42,453 nucleotides of DNA from Prevotellaceae bacterium (GTDB lineage: Bacteria > Bacteroidota > Bacteroidia > Bacteroidales > Paludibacteraceae), in NCBI GenBank assembly GCA_031271465.1, contig JAISVR010000042.1, positions 1 through 42,453 on the forward strand. Reading direction: 5' to 3'. Each line of letters opens with the position of its first letter. Positions within the stretch are counted from its first letter, which is position 1. The position numbers and the translations under genes are program-made. Below are positions 27,938-34,964 of the stretch, one piece after another. The notes under the pieces were generated by a model, which was not told where the DNA came from, ran no database searches, and worked only from the letters and a program-made list of their open reading frames with translations.

Positions 27938-29245
27938 TTATTTGGAAACAAACTTGTAATGAGAACCAAAACGCTCGAAAGCCGCTTTATCCAACGCCTC
28001 CCTATGATTAGGATGAGCCACGCTGATAATCAATCGTGCGCGTTCTTGCATTGCTTTTCCATATAAATTAACCGCGCCATACTCGGTTACAAACCAATGC
28101 ACATGGAAACGCGAGGTTACTACGCCGGCACCATTCATCAAAGTCGAAGCAATTTTACTTTCACCTTTATTCGTTACCGAAGGCATAGCTATAATTGCTT
28201 TGCCACCTTTGGAACGGGACGCTCCGTATATAAAATCAATTTGCCCGCCAACACCCGAATAAAACTTAGTTCCCAAAGAATCGGCACAAACCTGTCCGGT
28301 CAAATCTACTTGCAAAGCAGAATTAATTGCCGTCATTTTAGGCTGTTGAGCAATGATAAACGGGTCGTTGGTATAACCTACATCCATCATCATTACTTGC
28401 GGATTATTGTGAATAAAGTCGTATACTTTTTGCGAACCCATTAAGAATGTAGAAACCAGTTTCCCTTTATCAACCGCTTTATTTGCCCCAGTAATTACAC
28501 CTTTTTCTACCAATTCGAGTACCCCGTCGGCAAACATTTCGGTATGTACACCCAAATCTTTATGATTGCCCAGGCAAGATAAAGCAGCATTAGGAATAGC
28601 ACCGATACCCATTTGCAGGCAAGCCCCGTCTTCGATAAGTTCGGCACAGTGGCGACCGATAGCAGTTTCGATTTCATTAGGTTCCGAAAAATGTGCCGGT
28701 TCGAGCGGAGTATTATCTTCTACAAAAATATCAATCATACTCATCGGTATCATTGCCTGACCAAAAGCTCGAGGTACATTCTTATTGATTACAGCAATGG
28801 TATAATCAGCTGTTTCGATAGCTGCCAAAGTAGCATCGACCGAAGTTCCCAGCGATACAAAACCATGCTCATCGGGCGGACAAACCTGTACCATCGCCAC
28901 ATTACATTTGATATATCCGTCGCGATACAAGCGTTGCGTTTCTCCCAGGAAAACAGGAATATAATCAGCATAACCGGCTTGCACGCTTTTACGCACATTG
29001 GCTCCAACAAAAAATGCATCGTGTTGAAACACACCTTCAAATTCAGGGTCGGCATACGGAGCCGGACCCTCGGTGTGAAGATGGTGGATGTACACATTTT
29101 TCAATTCGCCTGCACGACCACGGTCGCACATTGCATTAATAAGAACTTGTGGAGCACTCGCTACTGAGCTCAAGTGCACATGATCGCCCGATTTAATCAC
29201 TTTTACGGCTTCTGCTGCCGATATGGCTTTGTAAGAAAATTGCAT
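27938..29245 (-). CDS. Acetyl-CoA hydrolase/CoA-transferase family protein
   Basis: 435-residue enzyme of the acetyl-CoA hydrolase/4-hydroxybutyrate CoA-transferase family, which moves CoA between short-chain acyl groups via a glutamyl-CoA intermediate. QMGIGAIPNA, HTEMFADGVLELVEKG (with the likely catalytic Glu in the TEMF loop) and GVGGQIDFIYGASRSKGGKAI are the family signatures. It probably handles acetate, butyrate or a similar fermentation acid; the exact substrate cannot be told from sequence. The start MQFSYKAISAAEAVKVI at 29245 is preferred; the upstream frame (to 29308) runs through the -7 box at 29286-29293. Confidence 0.9.
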   Translation of the reverse strand: MQFSYKAISAAEAVKVIKSGDHVHLSSVASAPQVLINAMCDRGRAGELKNVYIHHLHTEGPAPYADPEFEGVFQHDAFFVGANVRKSVQAGYADYIPVFLGETQRLYRDGYIKCNVAMVQVCPPDEHGFVSLGTSVDATLAAIETADYTIAVINKNVPRAFGQAMIPMSMIDIFVEDNTPLEPAHFSEPNEIETAIGRHCAELIEDGACLQMGIGAIPNAALSCLGNHKDLGVHTEMFADGVLELVEKGVITGANKAVDKGKLVSTFLMGSQKVYDFIHNNPQVMMMDVGYTNDPFIIAQQPKMTAINSALQVDLTGQVCADSLGTKFYSGVGGQIDFIYGASRSKGGKAIIAMPSVTNKGESKIASTLMNGAGVVTSRFHVHWFVTEYGAVNLYGKAMQERARLIISVAHPNHREALDKAAFERFGSHYKFVSK

Positions 29246-29285
29246 GATATGAATTGCGTTTAAAATATTTTTTTGAAAAACGCTG

Positions 29286-29293
29286 CAAAGATA
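29286..29293 (-). promoter_or_regulatory. -7 box of the CoA-transferase gene
   Basis: Minus-strand TATCTTTG followed by C, exact TAnnTTTG match, 40 nt before the ATG at 29245. Confidence 0.7.
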
Positions 29294-29338
29294 AGGTTTA
29301 ATTTGCAATATAACATCAATAAAATATGGGTTTCAGAT

Positions 29339-29370
29339 GTTGAAAATATACTAAAAAGAATTTATATTTG
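29339..29370 (+). promoter_or_regulatory. Promoter of the DUF3078 gene
   Basis: GTTG at 29339-29342 (-33), 20-nt spacer, TATATTTG followed by C at 29363-29370 (-7). The ATG is 37 nt downstream of the -7 box. Confidence 0.65.
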
Positions 29371-29407
29371 CAAAATATTTAAGTCAAACAATTAAAAACA
29401 ATAAAAA

Positions 29408-30319
29408 ATGAAAAAGATTGTATTTATGGCAGTAATTGCCTTGTTGGTGGCTTCAAATGCTGTTTTTGCGCAGCAGAAAGCGACACCTCTTTCCGAAACG
29501 GTAAATAAACTTAAAACAGTACAGGCAGACAGTCTTGCAGGTTGGAAATTTGGTGGTATTATCAGTGCCAATTTCAGTCAAGTGTCGCTCACAAATTGGA
29601 CAGCGGGTGGCGAAAATACCGTGGCGGCTAATCTCATTGCGAAGGCATCGCTCGATTATCAAAAACACAGATGGGCATGGGACAACGATATTGATTTGGA
29701 ATTTGGTATGACTTATTCGGAAACCAACGATTGGCGGAAAAGCTTGGATAAAATTGCACTTGCCTCGCAGCTGGGCTATGCAATAAATACACAATGGTTT
29801 TACGCATTCTTACTCGATTTCAATTCGCAATTTGCTCCGGGTTACAATTATACCACCGATCCCAACAATTATATTTCGGCATTTATGGCTCCGGCATATT
29901 CGAATGCAGCATTGGGCATTAGTTATAAACCGAACGCAAATTATTCGTTTTTCTTTTCACCACTTACTGTGCGTACAACGATTGTGCTCGACAATTCGTT
30001 GGCAAGCATAGGAGCCTATGGTATGAAAAACGGCAATAATTATTTAATAGAACCCGGAGCATATTTTGTGGCAAGAGCAAAGAAAAATATATGGCACAAT
30101 GTAGATTTAGAAACGAAATTGGATATGTTTACGCCTTATAATTCAAGCTTTGGTAATGTAGATATTAATTGGGATGTATTGATAAACTGTAAAATCAACA
30201 CATTGTTGAGTGCAACGCTGAGTACTACTCTACGCTATTACGACCGCGAAACTACGCAAGTACAGTTTAAAGAAATGTTTAGCTTGGCTTTAGCCTACAA
30301 GTTTGCAGCAAAAAAATAA
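29408..30319 (+). CDS. DUF3078 family outer-membrane beta-barrel-like protein
   Basis: 303 residues with a Sec signal peptide (MKKIVFMAVIALLVASNAVFA, mature end starting QQK). The body is all beta: GWKFGGIISANFSQVSLTNWTAGGENTVA at the start of the mature part is the hallmark of DUF3078, followed by repeated amphipathic strands (WAWDNDIDLEFGMTYS, LSATLSTTLRYYDR). It ends FSLALAYKFAAKK, with aromatic and hydrophobic alternation as in outer-membrane barrels. Function is unknown. The gene stands alone, with its own promoter and a strong terminator. Confidence 0.85.
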   Translation: MKKIVFMAVIALLVASNAVFAQQKATPLSETVNKLKTVQADSLAGWKFGGIISANFSQVSLTNWTAGGENTVAANLIAKASLDYQKHRWAWDNDIDLEFGMTYSETNDWRKSLDKIALASQLGYAINTQWFYAFLLDFNSQFAPGYNYTTDPNNYISAFMAPAYSNAALGISYKPNANYSFFFSPLTVRTTIVLDNSLASIGAYGMKNGNNYLIEPGAYFVARAKKNIWHNVDLETKLDMFTPYNSSFGNVDINWDVLINCKINTLLSATLSTTLRYYDRETTQVQFKEMFSLALAYKFAAKK

Positions 30320-30330
30320 TTTCTTTTTCT

Positions 30331-30375
30331 CATAAAAAAACAGGCTACTTTAATTTAGTAGCCTGTTTTTTTATG
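30331..30375. terminator. Strong bidirectional terminator
   Basis: Perfect 19-bp arms (30331-30349, 30357-30375) containing CAGGCTACT and its complement, with flanking A- and T-runs. It lies between the convergent DUF3078 gene and the 201-residue secreted protein gene. Confidence 0.92.
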
Positions 30376-30398
30376 AGTATAAAAATTCAAACTTTAGA

Positions 30399-31004
30399 TT
30401 ATTTTCCAAAGACTTTGATGCTGTGAATACAAAATGTTTGTAAAGCAGGACCATCTTCGCTTTTGCCACCAAGAGTAGGGAGAAATTTGAGAGCGACATT
30501 GCTTTCGTTAACGGTAATTTTATTGATAAAGCCGTATTGAGCATCGGCACCTTCGGATTTTGCACCGATGTATTCGCCTATTTTCACCCATTCGCCACCA
30601 TCAACAGACTTGAAGAGTGCATAACCGCGCTCGTCGCCCGTAGCAGAAGCACCAACCTCGATGGTCGAAATGTATGGCAACTGTGAAACCGTGAGAGAAC
30701 CACCATCTTTGCGCACCTTAACAAAACCGTCGCTCACTTTCGAAGGAGTTTTTTTACTGCCGCAAGTAGGGCTGACAGCCGCTTTAATAAAAGCAAACTC
30801 AACTTTTGTATCGCCGTAGGTTTTGCTAACTTTAAAATTCGATTTCGAGTTAGGATTTTTCTTGTCACACAAAGATGTTGTGTCGTTGTTCCAACCCTGG
30901 TCTTTGAACGATTGGAAATTTTCGTCCATAATTACGCTTTGAGCAAAAACGCTCGTGCAAAAAACTGTCAACGCAAGGCTGACAAACAATTTTAATGTTT
31001 TCAT
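30399..31004 (-). CDS. Secreted beta-rich protein of unknown function
   Basis: 201 residues with signal peptide MKTLKLFVSLALTVFCTSVFA, mature start QSVIMDENF. The mature part is mostly beta-strands and resembles jelly-roll modules that accompany pectate lyases and other secreted enzymes in Bacteroidota: SVIMDENFQSFKDQGW, SLTVSQLPYISTIEVGASATGDERGYALFKS, GEWVKIGEY and a C-terminal FCIHSIKVFGK. Three mature cysteines (SLCDKK, SPTCGS, QTFCIH) could form a disulfide. It has no catalytic domain and no T9SS tail, so it is probably periplasmic or a small glycan-binding protein (inference). Confidence 0.75.
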   Translation of the reverse strand: MKTLKLFVSLALTVFCTSVFAQSVIMDENFQSFKDQGWNNDTTSLCDKKNPNSKSNFKVSKTYGDTKVEFAFIKAAVSPTCGSKKTPSKVSDGFVKVRKDGGSLTVSQLPYISTIEVGASATGDERGYALFKSVDGGEWVKIGEYIGAKSEGADAQYGFINKITVNESNVALKFLPTLGGKSEDGPALQTFCIHSIKVFGK

Positions 31005-31042
31005 AATCAGATTTTGTTTTTGTTAATAAAAAAATTTGCATA

Positions 31043-31074
31043 CAAAAGTACAACAGAGCTTTCAAATAATCAAA
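31043..31074 (-). promoter_or_regulatory. Promoter of the 201-residue secreted protein gene
   Basis: Minus-strand TTTG (31074-31071), 20-nt spacer, TACTTTTG (31050-31043). It stands back to back with the ileS promoter, 9 nt away. Confidence 0.75.
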
Positions 31075-31083
31075 CTTTTTCTT

Positions 31084-31114
31084 TTTGAGAAGTAGATTTT
31101 TAAGCGTATTTTTG
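31084..31114 (+). promoter_or_regulatory. ileS promoter
   Basis: TTTG at 31084-31087, 19-nt spacer, TATTTTTG followed by C at 31107-31114. Both boxes are exact matches. It drives the split ileS locus, with a leader of about 43 nt. Confidence 0.8.
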
Positions 31115-31163
31115 CGTCCTTAAAAAAATAATTTGTTTTACAAGTTATATCTTCATACAATTT

Positions 31164-33404
31164 ATGGCTAAAAAATTCAGAGAAAATCAAGGCTTACACT
31201 TGTCGCAAATCAACAAGGATGTGTTGATGGATTGGGACGAGAAAGATATTTTTCATAAAAGCGTGCAGAATCGTGAGGGTGCGCCTTCGTTTGTGTTTTA
31301 CGAGGGACCTCCGTCGGCAAACGGTATGCCGGGTATTCACCATGTGATGGCGCGCAGTATCAAAGATATTTTTTGCCGCTACAAAACGATGAAAGGCTTT
31401 CAAGTACATCGCAAAGCGGGTTGGGATACGCATGGATTGCCGGTAGAGTTGGGTGTGGAAAAATCGCTCGGAATTACCAAAGAAGATATTGGAAAAAAAA
31501 TATCTGTGGAAGACTACAACGCCGCCTGTCGCCGCGATGTGATGAAATATACTAAAGAATGGGAAGACCTCACGCGCAAAATGGGTTATTGGGTAGATAT
31601 GAACCATCCTTATATTACTTACGACAATAAATATATCGAAACGCTTTGGTGGTTGCTGAAACAGTTGTATAACAAAGATTTGTTGTACAAGGGTTACACC
31701 ATTCAGCCCTATTCGCCTGCTGCGGGAACGGGTTTGAGTTCGCACGAATTGAACCAGCCCGGTTGCTATCGCGATGTGAAGGATACGACTTGTATTGCGC
31801 AGTTCAGATTAAAGAGCCCCCTAAATCCCCCTCAGGGGGACTTGACGAAACCTTATAACACAGCCAATGCAGCTAATTATGAGATTTTGAAAGAAAATGC
31901 GAAAAATCGAAGGAAGAATCCAACCGAAGCAGAAAGTTTTCTTTGGCAGAATTTGCAAAACAAGCAACTTGAAGGCTATAAGTTTCGCCAAGAACATATT
32001 ATTGGTGATTTTATTGTTGATTTTGTTTGTTTGTCAAAACAATTGGTCATTGAAGTTGATGGTGGTTATCACAATGGAGAAAATCAGCAAGAATTGGATA
32101 AATTACGCACCGAATATTTGAACGAAAAAGGTTTTCAAGTAATCCGATTTACAAATGAAGAGGTGTTGTTCGACATAGAGAAAACGCTTGAAAGGATAAA
32201 AACTGCACTTCGCCAAAGTCCCCCTAAGGGGGATTTAGGGGGCTGTTATTTCCTTGCTTGGACGACTACGCCTTGGACTTTGCCTTCAAATACAGCTCTT
32301 TGTGTGGGCGAAAAGATTGATTATGTAAAGGTTAAAACGCAAAATCCGTACACAAAATCGGAAGTGAATTTGATTTTGGCAGAAGCCTTGCTTGGCTCTG
32401 TAATGGGCAAAAACGAATACGAAATCCTTGAAAGATACAAAGGCGCGGATTTGGTCGGTTTGGAATACGAACAGTTAATACCTTTTGTAAAGCCTGACGG
32501 ACAAGCTTTTAAGGTAATCAGCGGCGACTTTGTAACTACCGATGATGGTACGGGAATTGTGCATATTGCGCCTACTTTTGGTGCTGATGATAACAGGGTG
32601 GCTAAAAACTTTGATATTGCACCGCTTTTGCTTATTGATAAAAACGGCAAACAAGTGCCGATGGTTGATTTGACGGGGAAATTTTATAGGATTGAAGATT
32701 TAGATGCGGATTTTGTGCGGACGAATGTGAATGTGGATTTGTACAAAAATTGGGCAGGGCGTTTTGTGAAAAAGGAGTATAGCGAAACGGAAACAGAAGA
32801 TTTAAATGTAGATTTATGTGTGATGTTGAAACAACAAGGCTTGGCGTTTAAAATCGAAAAGCATACGCATAACTATCCTCACTGCTGGCGTACCGATAAA
32901 CCGGTATTATACTATCCGCTCGACAGTTGGTTTATCCGCTCCACAGCCGTAAAAGACGAAATGATTGCGCTCAACAACACCATTAATTGGAAACCTGCTT
33001 CTACCGGTACGGGTCGCTTCGGCAAATGGTTGGAAAACCTCAATGATTGGAACTTATCTCGCTCTCGCTACTGGGGGACGCCGTTGCCGATTTGGCGTAC
33101 CGAAGATGGTTCGGAAGAAATCTGCATCGGTTCGATGGAAGAGCTTTTCACCGAAATTGACAAAGCTATTGCTGCGGGATTGATGAAGGAAAATCCTTTC
33201 CCGAATTTTAAAGTAGGCGACTATTCCGTCGAAAATTATTCGGTTGAGAATATTGATTTACACCGTCCTTATGTGGATAATATCATTTTGGTTTCGCCAT
33301 CGGGACAGGCTATGAAACGCGAGCTTGATTTGATTGATGTGTGGTTCGATAGTGGGGCTATGCCTTATGCGCAGGTGCATTATCCATTTGAGTGCGAGGG
33401 GTAA
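31164..33404 (+). CDS. ileS: Isoleucyl-tRNA synthetase, N-terminal half, with an in-frame DUF559 insertion
   Basis: 746 residues covering the first half of IleRS: the HIGH-type motif GIHH (57-60) in PSANGMPGIHH, GWDTHGLPVELGVEK, then the CP1 editing domain (YFLAWTTTPWTLPSNTAL, GTGIVHIAPTFGADD) and WNLSRSRYWGTPLPIWR. Residues 218-361 are a foreign DUF559 endonuclease domain, translated in frame between CIAQFRL and CYFLAWTT. The protein ends DVWFDSGAMPYAQVHYPFE followed by CEG and TAA, where the second insertion begins. The second half, with KMSKR, is a separate gene at 34965. Neither half has frameshifts or internal stops. Together they could work as a two-chain enzyme; alternatively this copy is inactivated and another ileS exists elsewhere. 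Confidence 0.93.
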   Translation: MAKKFRENQGLHLSQINKDVLMDWDEKDIFHKSVQNREGAPSFVFYEGPPSANGMPGIHHVMARSIKDIFCRYKTMKGFQVHRKAGWDTHGLPVELGVEKSLGITKEDIGKKISVEDYNAACRRDVMKYTKEWEDLTRKMGYWVDMNHPYITYDNKYIETLWWLLKQLYNKDLLYKGYTIQPYSPAAGTGLSSHELNQPGCYRDVKDTTCIAQFRLKSPLNPPQGDLTKPYNTANAANYEILKENAKNRRKNPTEAESFLWQNLQNKQLEGYKFRQEHIIGDFIVDFVCLSKQLVIEVDGGYHNGENQQELDKLRTEYLNEKGFQVIRFTNEEVLFDIEKTLERIKTALRQSPPKGDLGGCYFLAWTTTPWTLPSNTALCVGEKIDYVKVKTQNPYTKSEVNLILAEALLGSVMGKNEYEILERYKGADLVGLEYEQLIPFVKPDGQAFKVISGDFVTTDDGTGIVHIAPTFGADDNRVAKNFDIAPLLLIDKNGKQVPMVDLTGKFYRIEDLDADFVRTNVNVDLYKNWAGRFVKKEYSETETEDLNVDLCVMLKQQGLAFKIEKHTHNYPHCWRTDKPVLYYPLDSWFIRSTAVKDEMIALNNTINWKPASTGTGRFGKWLENLNDWNLSRSRYWGTPLPIWRTEDGSEEICIGSMEELFTEIDKAIAAGLMKENPFPNFKVGDYSVENYSVENIDLHRPYVDNIILVSPSGQAMKRELDLIDVWFDSGAMPYAQVHYPFECEG
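31815..31843 (+). repeat. Left inverted repeat of the DUF559 element
   Basis: 29 nt beginning AGCCCCCTAAATCCCCC and ending AGGGGGACTT. Contains its own CCCCCT/AGGGGG palindrome. Matches the complement of the right repeat except for one base (C versus T). Confidence 0.95.
32216..32244 (-). repeat. Right inverted repeat of the DUF559 element
   Basis: 29 nt, beginning AAGTCCCCC and ending GATTTAGGGGGCT on the plus strand. Complementary to the left repeat with one mismatch. Confidence 0.95.
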
Positions 33405-33424
33405 TAAATAGTAATTTTGAATTT

Positions 33425-33772
33425 ATGACACAAGAATTTATTGACAATCAAGACAACTTAAAGAGCTTTGTAGAACTGCATAATCTACAAGACAGAAATT
33501 CAAATATATGCTTTTATGCAAATGTAGATATAGAAACAAAATGCAATAAAATTAATGTTAGTGCAGAAGTTAGAGTCACATTTGATAATAATGGTGGATA
33601 CCTTTGTCTTTTGGCAGATGAATTAAACCCATATATTTATCCTACGGATTTTTATGCGCAATGGCAAAAAATGGAACATATTGATGAAATTTATTTGAAA
33701 ATATCTGGAAATCACCCAACAATAGGTCAATATACAGTAAAAATTGTTCCAACAGGAGAATTGGTTTATTAA
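33425..33772 (+). CDS. Small protein of unknown family in the ileS insertion
   Basis: 115 residues, ATG at 33425, 20 nt after the stop of the IleRS first half. It is rich in short beta-strands: ICFYANVDIETKCNKINVSAEVRVTFDN, GGYLCLLADELNPYIYPTDFYAQW, EIYLKISGNHPTIGQYTVKIVPTGELVY. Slightly acidic, with no signal peptide or membrane helix. I recognise no family. The upstream GTG at 33392 would overlap the ileS stop and is less likely as start. The gene lies 3 nt before the ORF6N remnant. It may be an accessory protein or inhibitor carried with RhuM-type genes (inference). Confidence 0.65.
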   Translation: MTQEFIDNQDNLKSFVELHNLQDRNSNICFYANVDIETKCNKINVSAEVRVTFDNNGGYLCLLADELNPYIYPTDFYAQWQKMEHIDEIYLKISGNHPTIGQYTVKIVPTGELVY

Positions 33773-33775
33773 ATT

Positions 33776-33917
33776 ATGGAGCTCGCAATAATCCAAAATA
33801 AAATATACGAATTTCGAGGTCAAAAGGTAATGCTTGATTTCGATTTGGCAGAGATTTCTTGCCGAGTTAAAAAAGCAAATAAGTGAACAAAAATTATGCC
33901 CGAACACCCAACCATAG
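33776..33917 (+). pseudogene. ORF6N-domain gene remnant (internal deletion plus frameshift)
   Basis: The first 26 codons read MELAIIQNKIYEFRGQKVMLDFDLAE, the start of phage-type ORF6N proteins. After that the frame runs out (stop at 33884-33886). From 33849 another frame reads QRFLAELKKQISEQKL, which looks like the C-terminal helix of the same kind of protein, and stops at 33915-33917. So most of the gene (usually about 170-300 residues) has been deleted and its ends joined out of frame. The remnant overlaps the start of the RhuM gene at 33896. Confidence 0.7.
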
Positions 33918-34945
33918 AACAAAACGGATTGTTCGAAAAAAACAATCAGTTTATCATTTTCAAAACCGAAGATGATAAAATTTCTATTGATGTGCGTTTT
34001 GAAAGTGAAACAGCGTGGCTTACGCAAGCACATTTGGCAGAGTTGTTTCAAACATCCCGCCCAAATATCACAATGCACATAAAAAATATCTTGGCAAGCG
34101 GCGAATTGGAAGAAAATGTGGTTAGTAAGAATTTCTTACATACCACAGAACACGGCGCTATTGAAGGAAAAACGCAAACAAAAGAAGTAAAATACTATAA
34201 TCTTGATATGATAATTTCGCTTGGTTATAGAATTAATTCCAAAACAGCTACAAAATTTCGTCAGTGGGCTACTTTGCGGCTGAAAGAATACATTGTTAAG
34301 GGTTTTACAATGGACGATGAGCGACTTAAAAATCTCGGTGGCGGCAGTTATTGGCGAGAGTTGCTCGACAGAATTAGAGATATTCGCAGTAGTGAAAAAC
34401 TGATTTACAGGCAAGTACTTGACTTATACGCATTAAGCATAGACTACGACCCGAAAGCAGAAGAAACATTTTTGTTTTTCAAAATCGTACAAAACAAACT
34501 GCATTATGCAGCGCACGGTAACACGGCTCCCGAAGTGATTTACAATAGAGCCGATGCGGAAAAAGAGTTTATGGGACTTACAAATTTCAAAGGCGAGCAA
34601 GTAACAAAAAAAGACGCTGAAATTGCGAAAAACTACTTGAATGAGCAAGAATTGAAAGTACTGAACAACATTGTTTCGGGTTATTTTGATTTTGCAGAAG
34701 CAAGAGCCATTGAACAACAAACAATGACTATGCAAGATTATATCAGGCAGTTAGATGCAATTATGTCGGCAGACGGTCGGAAATTACTCAACAATTCAGG
34801 AACAGTTTCGCACAGTCAGGCAATAGAAAAGGCACATACGGAATACAAAAAATATGTTCAAAAAAACTTATCGCCAATCGAGCAGGAATACTTGAATAAT
34901 ATAAAAATGCTCTCTGACAAAGGGAAAAATAGAAAACAAAAGTAA
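33896..34945 (+). CDS. RhuM family protein
   Basis: 349-residue full-length member of the virulence RhuM family. Diagnostic segments: an N-terminal HTH-like part (IDVRFESETAWLTQAHLAELFQTSRPNITMHIKNIL), the EVKYYNLDMIISLGYRINSKTATKFRQWATLRLKEYIVKGF block, then GGSYWRELLDRIRDIRSSEKLIYRQVLDLYALSIDYD and YAAHGNTAPEVIYNRADAEKEFMGL, and the helical end NEQELKVLNNIVSGYFDFAEARA. The family is named after a Salmonella pathogenicity-island gene and is widespread as a solitary accessory gene; biochemical function is not established. It is the main cargo of the insertion that splits ileS and ends 19 nt before the second half's ATG. Confidence 0.93.
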   Translation: MPEHPTIEQNGLFEKNNQFIIFKTEDDKISIDVRFESETAWLTQAHLAELFQTSRPNITMHIKNILASGELEENVVSKNFLHTTEHGAIEGKTQTKEVKYYNLDMIISLGYRINSKTATKFRQWATLRLKEYIVKGFTMDDERLKNLGGGSYWRELLDRIRDIRSSEKLIYRQVLDLYALSIDYDPKAEETFLFFKIVQNKLHYAAHGNTAPEVIYNRADAEKEFMGLTNFKGEQVTKKDAEIAKNYLNEQELKVLNNIVSGYFDFAEARAIEQQTMTMQDYIRQLDAIMSADGRKLLNNSGTVSHSQAIEKAHTEYKKYVQKNLSPIEQEYLNNIKMLSDKGKNRKQK

Positions 34946-34964
34946 GTAAAAGAAAAATTACGAT

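Larger units (their letters stand above)
31815..32244 (+). mobile_element. 430-bp in-frame element encoding a DUF559 (PD-(D/E)XK) endonuclease with inverted ends
   Basis: Bounded by 29-nt inverted repeats (31815-31843, 32216-32244) that differ at one base. Inside, in the IleRS frame, is a Vsr-like DUF559 nuclease domain: NRRKNPTEAESFLWQNL, GYKFRQEHIIGDFIVDFVC, LVIEVDGGYH (E297 and D299 of the fusion) and FQVIRFTNEEVLFD. The catalytic pattern of the PD-(D/E)XK fold is kept. The ends themselves read through as SPLNPPQGDL and SPPKGDLGG, so the host frame stays open. Stand-alone DUF559 proteins are common in Bacteroidota. This looks like a nuclease-carrying mobile element that settles in surface loops without breaking the host protein (inference). 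Confidence 0.85.

Noticed and set aside
31815-32244. DUF559 insertion in ileS as an intein
   Set aside because: No intein splice motifs (no N-terminal Cys/Ser block A, no His-Asn end before a Cys/Ser/Thr). The nuclease is of DUF559 type and the ends are DNA inverted repeats, so it looks like a mobile element left in the protein.
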